A DNA stretch of 7,977 nucleotides from an uncultured Flavobacterium sp. (lineage in GTDB: Bacteria > Bacteroidota > Bacteroidia > Flavobacteriales > Flavobacteriaceae): NCBI GenBank assembly GCA_945957245.1, contig CAMFLD010000110.1:1-7977 (forward strand), in the 5' to 3' direction. The notes below the pieces were generated by a model. It was not told the origin of the DNA and made no database searches. It saw only the letters and a program-made list of their open reading frames with translations. Shown here in pieces: positions 1 to 5,694 of the stretch (positions are counted from its first letter, which is position 1; each line of letters starts with the position of its first letter). Made by a program: the position numbers and the translations under genes.

Positions 1-113
1 GTATAAGAGACAGGCAGAGAATTGCTCAAAGCAATTATGTAATCCATAATATTTCTGTTAAAGAAACTCATAAACAAATCGAACAAATTCTTAAATTATT
101 GAATAATCAATAA
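1..113 (+). CDS. coaE: Probable dephospho-CoA kinase, C-terminal end (partial)
   Basis: The gene enters from the left edge; frame 3 reads 36 codons and stops with TAA at 111-113. The tail contains RIAQSNYVIHN followed by a charged helix ending in LLNNQ. CoaE proteins end in this way, with an Arg followed by a small-residue/Asp-or-Asn-Tyr/Phe-Val-Ile-x-Asn strand and a last helix, so the match is to a family pattern rather than to catalytic residues, all of which lie outside the window. CoaE phosphorylates the 3'-hydroxyl of dephospho-CoA in the last step of coenzyme A synthesis, in the cytoplasm. From memory, flavobacterial genomes often place coaE just ahead of this histidine kinase, which supports the call. 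A gap of 70 nt separates it from the kinase, so read-through transcription is possible. The alternative is an unrelated short C-terminus of similar composition. Confidence 0.65.
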   Translation, partial: IRDRQRIAQSNYVIHNISVKETHKQIEQILKLLNNQ

Positions 114-183
114 TTAATTCCTGAGATGTTAATGTTTGGTTAATATATTTATTGAACAAATGTTAAAATGTTAAATTTGTATA

Positions 184-1764
184 ATGAATAAATTGTTTTT
201 CCGTTTACTGGTAATCTTAATGAGTTTATCCCTTATCGGGATTATCCTGGTTCAGGTCTATTGGTTCGACAAATCTTTCGAGAATAATGAAGAACAATTT
301 AAATATCATGTTAAACAGGTTCTGGGCAATGTAGCAGACAAATTACAGAAACAGGAACAGTACAGTTATTTTGAGATGTACAACCATCTTAAAGACAGTA
401 TAGGTAAAGCGCCTCAGAAAAGTGATTTCTTGGAATTTGGTTATTTTCAACGCGATTCCAGAACCAATGAAACGATAATATATTCAAACAATATAATTTC
501 CGAAGACTATGGTATTTCGGGTTCGTTCTTTGATAAAAAATTAGACAGCGTAAAGCTTAAAAATTATACGGCAACAAGAAAAACCGAGATTTACAATGAC
601 GATATCGATAAATCGGGTCTCAAACAATCTGCTACTCCTGATGTAAAGATAGAAAAATCAGGACGTATGGATTTGTTGGATAATGCCCAGTTTGAAATCC
701 TATACAAAGACATTGCGGCTGTCAAGCCAATACAGGAAAGAGTTTCAAACGAAACGATGCAGAAATTATTGTCAGAAGAACTCAAAGAATATGGTGTTAA
801 AACACCATTCGAGTTCAATGTATACAGCAACGGTTTGGCAACTAAAATAAAATCAGAACGGTTCAAGTATGAAAAAAATTCAACCTATTCCATTCCGATT
901 TTTATTGACAATGATGGCAATAACAAATACCAGCTGTTACTGACATTTCCACAGAAAAAGAAATTCCTTTTTTCAGAATTAATCGGAATCTGCATATTGT
1001 CAATCGTCTTTACACTTATCATCATCATTGCTTATTCAAGTGCTTTGAATCAATTGATAAAACAACGTCAGATATCGGAAATCAAAACCGATTTTATCAA
1101 CAACATGACACACGAGTTCAAAACACCAATAGCCACTATAAATTTGGCTCTTGATGCAATGAAAAACCCCAAGGTTATTGAAGATAAGGAAAAAGTGCTG
1201 CGTTACATGCAAATGATAAAAGACGAAAACAAACGTATGCACGCACAGGTTGAAAATGTACTTCGCATATCCAAACTGGAGAAAAAAGAATTGGATATTG
1301 CTAAGGAATCCAACAATATACATGACATTATTGATGATGCAATCGAACATGTACATTTAATTATTGAAGACCGGAACGGGAAAATTACCAAGCATTTTGA
1401 TGCTACGAGAAGTTCAGTATTGCTAAACGATGTACATTTTACCAATGTTATTGTCAATATACTCGATAATGCCATCAAATATTCTCCAGAAGCCCCTATA
1501 ATTGATATCTATACCGAAAATGTAAATGATTTTATCATTATAAAAATTAAAGATCAGGGAGCCGGAATGTCTAAAACTGCCCAAAAAAGAATTTTTGAAA
1601 AATTCTACAGGGAGCATACCGGAGATCTACATAATGTCAAAGGGCATGGATTAGGATTGGCCTATGTTAAACGCATCATAGATGATCATAACAGCCAAAT
1701 CTATGTAGAAAGTGAAAAAGGAAAAGGCAGCACATTTATAATTAAAGTCCCACTCATAAATTAG
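184..1764 (+). CDS. rprX: Sensor histidine kinase, RprX-like
   Basis: A 526-residue inner-membrane sensor kinase expected to autophosphorylate and pass phosphate to the response regulator encoded 20 nt downstream. Residues 5-27 form a first membrane segment, 28-262 a periplasmic sensor region with no recognisable domain, and about 263-287 a second membrane segment. The H box is FINNMTHEFKTP with phospho-accepting His310. The ATP-binding domain shows the N box LDNAIKY (Asn429), the G1 box DQGAGM (457-462), the F box IFEKFYRE and the G2 box GHGLGL (487-492), so the kinase core looks intact. Only about 22 residues lie between the second membrane segment and the H box, so there is no HAMP domain; the Bacteroides RprX-type kinases have a similar length and layout. 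ATG at 184 gives a well-formed N-terminal membrane anchor. No Shine-Dalgarno sequence is visible. The stimulus cannot be read from the sequence. The kinase class is certain; the RprX assignment rests mainly on its partner. Confidence 0.93.
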   Translation: MNKLFFRLLVILMSLSLIGIILVQVYWFDKSFENNEEQFKYHVKQVLGNVADKLQKQEQYSYFEMYNHLKDSIGKAPQKSDFLEFGYFQRDSRTNETIIYSNNIISEDYGISGSFFDKKLDSVKLKNYTATRKTEIYNDDIDKSGLKQSATPDVKIEKSGRMDLLDNAQFEILYKDIAAVKPIQERVSNETMQKLLSEELKEYGVKTPFEFNVYSNGLATKIKSERFKYEKNSTYSIPIFIDNDGNNKYQLLLTFPQKKKFLFSELIGICILSIVFTLIIIIAYSSALNQLIKQRQISEIKTDFINNMTHEFKTPIATINLALDAMKNPKVIEDKEKVLRYMQMIKDENKRMHAQVENVLRISKLEKKELDIAKESNNIHDIIDDAIEHVHLIIEDRNGKITKHFDATRSSVLLNDVHFTNVIVNILDNAIKYSPEAPIIDIYTENVNDFIIIKIKDQGAGMSKTAQKRIFEKFYREHTGDLHNVKGHGLGLAYVKRIIDDHNSQIYVESEKGKGSTFIIKVPLIN

Positions 1765-1784
1765 AAAACAACAAACAAATTACT

Positions 1785-2486
1785 ATGGAAAACAACAAAA
1801 AAATATTACTGGTAGAAGACGATCAGAACTTCGGCATAGTCCTTAGAGAATTCCTGACGCTAAATGATTTCGATGTAACCCTTGCCAAAAACGGTATGGA
1901 AGGTTTCGAGAAATTCAAAAAAGACAATTTTGATCTGTGCATCCTCGATGTGATGATGCCTTATAAAGATGGCTATACTTTAGCGAAAGAAATCAGGGAG
2001 AAAAACAAAGATGTGCCTTTGATTTTCCTAACTGCCAAATCTATGAAAGAAGATGTGCTTAAAGGATATAAAGTAGGGGCTGATGATTACCTTAACAAAC
2101 CTTTTGACTCTGATGTTTTATTGATGAAGGTAAAAGCAATCATTCAGAGAAAAGCCGCAGAGAATAAAAACGAACCGGCTAAATTCGAATTTCAAATCGG
2201 AAGATTCCTTTTAAATTCAAAACTACGTTACCTAAAACTGGATAACAATGAGCCAATCAAATTGTCTCCAAAAGAGTCAGAATTGCTTAAAATGATGGCT
2301 ACCTACGAAAATGACCTGATGCCAAGAGAACTGGCGTTAACCAAAATTTGGAGGGAAGACAACTACTTCACCTCACGAAGCATGGACGTTTACATTGCCA
2401 AGCTGCGTAAATACCTTAAAGATGACCCAAATGTGGAAATCCTTAACATTCACGGAGAAGGTTTCAGACTCGTAGTGAAAAAATAA
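1785..2486 (+). CDS. rprY: OmpR/PhoB-family response regulator, RprY-like
   Basis: A 233-residue DNA-binding response regulator. The receiver domain (about 5-120) has the acidic pair Asp12-Asp13, phospho-acceptor Asp55 in LDVMMP, the switch Thr83 in FLTAKS and Lys105 in NKPF, all in the canonical places, so it should be phosphorylated by the upstream kinase. The C-terminal half (about 134-232) is a winged-helix DNA-binding domain; RSMDVYIAKLRKYLKDDP and EILNIHGEGFRL form the recognition helix and wing. These segments closely match Bacteroides RprY as I remember it (RSMDVYITKLRKHLKDDP), as does the total length. The 20-nt spacing to the kinase gene indicates one operon, which ends at the stem-loop just after the stop codon. 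In Porphyromonas, RprY has been linked to oxidative stress and sodium-pump genes; whether those targets hold here is unknown. Confidence 0.94.
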   Translation: MENNKKILLVEDDQNFGIVLREFLTLNDFDVTLAKNGMEGFEKFKKDNFDLCILDVMMPYKDGYTLAKEIREKNKDVPLIFLTAKSMKEDVLKGYKVGADDYLNKPFDSDVLLMKVKAIIQRKAAENKNEPAKFEFQIGRFLLNSKLRYLKLDNNEPIKLSPKESELLKMMATYENDLMPRELALTKIWREDNYFTSRSMDVYIAKLRKYLKDDPNVEILNIHGEGFRLVVKK

Positions 2487-2493
2487 TAAAAAG

Positions 2494-2525
2494 AAAATCC
2501 CGTCAACACTAGGCGGGATTTTTTA
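2494..2525. terminator. Bidirectional intrinsic terminator between rprY and the thioesterase gene
   Basis: A perfect 9-bp stem AAAATCCCG / CGGGATTTT (2494-2502 and 2514-2522) closes an 11-nt loop. It runs into a T-tract on the plus strand; on the minus strand the A-rich bases at 2484-2497 supply the T-tract. It begins 8 nt after the rprY stop and lies between two converging genes, the expected place for a shared terminator. Confidence 0.88.
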
Positions 2526-2545
2526 TTTTAGGATATTAGTTTTTT

Positions 2546-2627
2546 AGAAGCTGTCTCCTGCTGTCCACTATATCTTTTATGCCTCTCGGCATAAAAGGAT
2601 GCCGTTCCCATCAGGGCTAGGGCACAA
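2546..2627 (-). repeat. Hairpin-centred intergenic element, candidate dispersed flavobacterial structured repeat
   Basis: This non-coding stretch lies between the shared terminator and the stop codon of the thioesterase gene, so on the minus strand it would be the 3' UTR of that gene. Its core is a perfect 10-bp hairpin, CTTTTATGCC / GGCATAAAAG (2574-2583 and 2588-2597), with a TCTC loop. An outer CCTG/CAGG pairing (2557-2560 with 2612-2615) could close it. On the minus strand the flanks read GCCCTAGCCCTGATGGGAAC on one side and GATATAGTGGACAGCAGGAG on the other. I recall very similar flanks with variable A/T hairpins between genes in Flavobacterium genomes; this is memory, not a search. The Rfam Flavo-1 motif is one possible identity. 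Strand is inferred from position. Confidence 0.5.
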
Positions 2628-2631
2628 GTTT

Positions 2632-3372
2632 TTATTTCCAGTTAAGCTGCAGGGCAAAACAAGTCTTACCTTTGGAACTTACTTTATAAACGGAAGGATT
2701 ATCAGCATGGCTTTGTTCAATAACAACTGTTTCTCCTAACGAAACTTCCTTGAGATAATTCATTTCAAAACTGACCAACTCCTGATTCAGCAAAGCATCC
2801 GGATTTGCATAATCCAGACACCATTCCAGGTATTTCACACTATTCGCATGGTTTACAATATCCAAATCAGAAAGAAGTATCTTTTTTTCAGCAATAGCAA
2901 CACTTTCAATCGTAGTATCAATTCTGGAAGATTGCAATTCGGTAGCCTTGGCATCGGGATATTTTTCAAAATGCTCATGGGGAAGTAATAAACTTTCAGG
3001 CCGACGGGTATCGGTATTAAAAACAGCCCAAAACGTTTCACAACCGGCAATCTTTTCATCACCAAGATAAAGTTCCAAACATCTTATAGAACGTGAGTTT
3101 TCAAGTGAATTAATCCATGTTTTCACAGTTACAACATCACGCCATTGAGGTAATCTCTTAACTTCAACACGCATCCGGCTCAAAACCCATGCCTGGTGGT
3201 TCACCTGCATATCCGAAAAACTGATGCCGCCCATTTCCGCATGAACCCCCGCAGTGAGTTGCAGCAGGTTGCACAAATCAGTATATTTTAAATAACCGCC
3301 GGGATAACATTGCAGAAAATTGATTTCCCATTGTTTGTATAGTATCGAAGTAAAATCAGGTGAAATCGGCAT
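2632..3372 (-). CDS. Acyl-ACP thioesterase (FatA/FatB-like, double hotdog)
   Basis: A 246-residue cytoplasmic enzyme of the Acyl-ACP_TE family, predicted to hydrolyse acyl-acyl carrier protein and release free fatty acid. The length fits bacterial members, which have two fused hotdog domains. The N-terminal half carries NHQAWVLSRMRVEVKRLPQW and VTVKTWINSLENSRSIR, typical substrate-tunnel segments. The C-terminal half carries SDLDIVNHANSVKYLEW (168-184) and FEMNYLKEVSLGE (202-214). Compared from memory with plant FatB and the Bacteroides enzyme (D-x-N-G-H), Asp171, His175 and Glu209 fit the catalytic positions, but the usual Asn position holds Val173 and the next residue is Asn174. ATG at 3372 lies 9 nt after the stop of the outer-membrane protein gene, so it is the last gene of the minus-strand run, followed by a hairpin element and the shared terminator. 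Chain-length preference cannot be read. Confidence 0.88.
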   Translation of the reverse strand: MPISPDFTSILYKQWEINFLQCYPGGYLKYTDLCNLLQLTAGVHAEMGGISFSDMQVNHQAWVLSRMRVEVKRLPQWRDVVTVKTWINSLENSRSIRCLELYLGDEKIAGCETFWAVFNTDTRRPESLLLPHEHFEKYPDAKATELQSSRIDTTIESVAIAEKKILLSDLDIVNHANSVKYLEWCLDYANPDALLNQELVSFEMNYLKEVSLGETVVIEQSHADNPSVYKVSSKGKTCFALQLNWK

Positions 3373-3381
3373 GCTAAAATG

Positions 3382-3984
3382 TTAATTCCCAAATCGGATA
3401 CCCAAACTTAGCTGTACCTGATTGGCTTTTGAAAAATAAGATTTGTATTCGGGTGCAGTTGATACATCCAAAGAGTTGGCAATATAATCAATCCCGATAA
3501 AAACATAACCTGATTTCATGATTTTATAATCTAAAATACCACCAATCCTGAATTCATTTCCGTTTTGTTTCCCAAATCTGGAACCTCTGCTGCCAAGCTC
3601 CAGCGAAGCTGCTCCATAGCCAATATGAGGAGTAAGAAGGAGTTTTTCGGTAAATTTCTTTTGATAGCCAATTATAATATAAGCACTAGTGTATTTTGAA
3701 GTACTCAGATTAGCAATCATTTCTTTATTGGTTATATCATAAGTGACAAAATCTGCACCTACACCCGCCTTAAAACTATTAAATTCCAGAAAGTCGAGTT
3801 GCGATGAAAATCCTATCCTCGGTTTATGAGCATCAGCAAGAGCAGTATTGCCAAACTGAATGGGATACAACATTCCAAATCGGGCATTAAAATTAAACTC
3901 TAACTCCTTGTTTTTTGTCTTGTCAGCATTTTGAGCATAGGAGACCGATACACAGACTAATAATAAGCATATAAATTGTTTCAT
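3382..3984 (-). CDS. Small outer-membrane beta-barrel protein, function unknown
   Basis: A 200-residue secreted protein. The N-terminus is a Sec signal peptide (Lys2, then ICLLLVCVSV) with a likely cut after SYA at residue 17. The remainder alternates polar and hydrophobic residues in amphipathic strands with Gly/aromatic content typical of 8-stranded porin-like barrels: FNFNARFGMLYP, FKAGVGADFVTYDI, AYIIIGYQKKF, LTPHIGYGAASLEL, FRIGGILDYKI, GYVFIGIDYIA. It ends in VQLSLGIRFGN, a terminal strand with an aromatic residue near the end, as used for BAM-dependent insertion. The length fits the OMP_b-brl/OmpA-barrel group without a peptidoglycan-binding domain. It starts 4 nt after the lipoprotein gene stop, so the two are almost certainly co-translated and may act together. 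I do not recognise a specific family or function. Confidence 0.8.
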   Translation of the reverse strand: MKQFICLLLVCVSVSYAQNADKTKNKELEFNFNARFGMLYPIQFGNTALADAHKPRIGFSSQLDFLEFNSFKAGVGADFVTYDITNKEMIANLSTSKYTSAYIIIGYQKKFTEKLLLTPHIGYGAASLELGSRGSRFGKQNGNEFRIGGILDYKIMKSGYVFIGIDYIANSLDVSTAPEYKSYFSKANQVQLSLGIRFGN

Positions 3985-3988
3985 AAGG

Positions 3989-4678
3989 CTAATAATTTAT
4001 AGTGTAAACTATCGGGTCGTTATCTATCTGCAGATTTACTGTTTGGTCAGTTTCGGCATTTGTCTGTGTATTTAAGGAAGTATACTTTAACTGAAAAGCT
4101 TGATTTTTTTTGAGCAAAATCTGAACAGGCAATAAAAAACTTGAATTACTTGTTGGGCTGTTATAATAATCCGGAAATGCTGTATAAATACCGTTGATTC
4201 GTATCTTTTTTAAAGTACTCCATGGATACGTTTGACTGTAATTCAGGTTCAGAGCTGCAGTTTCATTTTCTTTTAGCAAGTAAGCATTGTTTAAAACAAA
4301 TTTATAATTCACAAAATCACTCGGATTTATATTGGAGACTTCTTTTTGAAGGTAAGAGGTATCATCACTGTAAATTTTTAAATTGATGCCGTTAGCATTT
4401 TTTGGAGCGGGAAAAATCAAAGTAATATTTCCGTTAGCATCAGTCTTACCTTGTGAAATCAAACTGCCTCCCGAAGGATAATTGTCAGAAACGGATATCT
4501 GAACATGCGCATTGGCTATAGGCGTGTTATCAGAATTTAGTACTTTAGTCTGGAACACCAGCCTGGTTTCAGCGTCATAATAAATTTTATCGCAGGCATT
4601 CAAGCTTAAAAATAGTACGAAGAACAAAAGTCTTTTTACTGAAACTCTTCTATGGTAATTCAGAGTATTAAGAATCAT
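3989..4678 (-). CDS. Lipoprotein with carboxypeptidase-regulatory-like beta-sandwich, function unknown
   Basis: A 229-residue predicted lipoprotein. The signal peptide has a basic n-region (RRVSVKR), a hydrophobic stretch LLFFVLFLSL and a lipobox LNAC with lipidated Cys29. Residues about 37-115 resemble a carboxypeptidase-D regulatory-like/Ig-like fold: a first strand LVFQTKVLNSD, a P-I-A-N-A-x-V turn (53-59) and G-K-T-D-A-N-G-x-I-T (77-86), which is the hallmark of this fold in Bacteroidota surface proteins. The rest is beta-rich and Asn/Tyr-rich with no family I know. Cys29 is followed by Asp-Lys rather than a clear cluster of acidic residues a few positions on, so surface export by the lipoprotein export signal is uncertain. 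ATG at 4678 gives a rather long n-region; a GTG start at the Val of SVKR is possible. It lies 46 nt after miaA and 4 nt before the outer-membrane protein gene. Confidence 0.8.
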   Translation of the reverse strand: MILNTLNYHRRVSVKRLLFFVLFLSLNACDKIYYDAETRLVFQTKVLNSDNTPIANAHVQISVSDNYPSGGSLISQGKTDANGNITLIFPAPKNANGINLKIYSDDTSYLQKEVSNINPSDFVNYKFVLNNAYLLKENETAALNLNYSQTYPWSTLKKIRINGIYTAFPDYYNSPTSNSSFLLPVQILLKKNQAFQLKYTSLNTQTNAETDQTVNLQIDNDPIVYTINY

Positions 4679-4724
4679 AAATTTTATGCATTTTTTTTAA
4701 GATGCAATTTTCTAATAAGGTTGC

Positions 4725-5648
4725 TTATTGCTGCATTTTTTCTGTAATATAATCAATAATGGCCGAATTAGACTCTTGATAATCAAACCATTTTACATCT
4801 TCTGTGCGTTTGAACCAGGTTAATTGACGTTTAGCAAAACGACGTGTATTTTTCTTTATTTCCTCAATGGCATAATCTAACGATACTGTTCCGTCAAAAT
4901 AATCAAATAACTCCCGATAGCCTACAGTTTGCAATGCATTGAGTTGTTTAAAGGGAAGTAGACTTTCTGCTTCTTTTACCAGGCCTTCAGCTACCATAAG
5001 GTCAACCCGCTGGTTAATCCTTTGATAAATAATTTCTCTTGGCGCTTCAAGTCCAATGATGATAGGAGTGAAGTTACGCTTCACTTTCTTTTTATTAAGA
5101 AAGGAAGAATAGGGTTTTCCGGTTCCCAAACATACCTCTATAAAGCGCTTCAACCGTTGCGGATTTTGTAGTGTTTGTGGATTTTCAGTCGCTGTTTTAT
5201 GATAAAACTCAGGGTCTAAGTTTTTAAACTGTTGCTGTAGGTATATAATTCCAAGTTCTTCAAAATCAGTATTTATTTTTTCTCGAACTGACTTGTCTAT
5301 ATCTGGAAACTCATCAATAGATTCCAAAACAGCATCTACATACAAACCTGATCCGCCAACCATTATCTGTATCTCATTATTTGAAAACAATTTGTCAAGT
5401 TGCGCTATAGCATCTTTTTCAAAATCACCCACAGTATAGGAATCAAAAATAGATTTGTTTTGGATAAAATAGTGTGGGGCAGAGGCCAATTCCATTTGGC
5501 TTGGTACCGCAGTACCAATACGCATTTCCTTAAAAAACTGCCGGCTGTCACATGAAATGATACTACAATTAAAATACTCAGCCAAAGCTATGCTCAGGGA
5601 AGTCTTCCCAATAGCAGTAGGACCGATTATCGTGATTAGATAGTTCAT
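4725..5648 (-). CDS. miaA: tRNA dimethylallyltransferase
   Basis: A 307-residue enzyme of normal family length. MiaA transfers the dimethylallyl group from DMAPP to N6 of A37 in tRNAs reading codons that begin with U, the first step toward ms2i6A. The P-loop is GPTAIGKTS (9-17), followed by the tRNA/substrate segment IISCDSRQ (30-37) with catalytic Asp34, then MRIGTAVPS and APHYFI. MVGGSGLYVDAV (96-107) is the conserved glycine-rich segment. NPQRLKRFIEV and the C-terminal TRRFAKRQLTWFKR complete the signature, so the enzyme looks intact. It follows the exonuclease gene after 46 nt and precedes the lipoprotein gene by 46 nt. No convincing promoter was found in either gap. Confidence 0.97.
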   Translation of the reverse strand: MNYLITIIGPTAIGKTSLSIALAEYFNCSIISCDSRQFFKEMRIGTAVPSQMELASAPHYFIQNKSIFDSYTVGDFEKDAIAQLDKLFSNNEIQIMVGGSGLYVDAVLESIDEFPDIDKSVREKINTDFEELGIIYLQQQFKNLDPEFYHKTATENPQTLQNPQRLKRFIEVCLGTGKPYSSFLNKKKVKRNFTPIIIGLEAPREIIYQRINQRVDLMVAEGLVKEAESLLPFKQLNALQTVGYRELFDYFDGTVSLDYAIEEIKKNTRRFAKRQLTWFKRTEDVKWFDYQESNSAIIDYITEKMQQ

Positions 5649-5694
5649 ATTGCCTGTCGAATGGAATAGAAGAACAATACCGGAAGTTCTAAAA

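Noticed and set aside
172..179. TAAATTTG, an exact match to the Bacteroidota -7 consensus TAnnTTTG ahead of the histidine kinase
   Set aside because: Transcription would begin at about the ATG itself, and no TTTG lies 19-21 bp upstream; the nearest (135-138) is 33 bp away. Called as chance in AT-rich DNA.
1036..1478. Two overlapping minus-strand open frames inside the histidine kinase gene
   Set aside because: They lie antisense to the H box and ATP-binding region and encode Cys/Phe/Ser-rich low-complexity protein typical of reverse-strand readings.
4687..4706. Stem-loop TGCAT...ATGCA between miaA and the lipoprotein gene, a possible terminator
   Set aside because: In the transcribed minus direction the stem has an internal C-A mismatch, an AT-only inner part and no following T-tract. 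Too weak to call.
5671..5690. Inverted repeat AGAAC/GTTCT between the nuclease gene and miaA
   Set aside because: Only five base pairs with a 10-nt loop and no adjacent promoter or T-tract; expected by chance.
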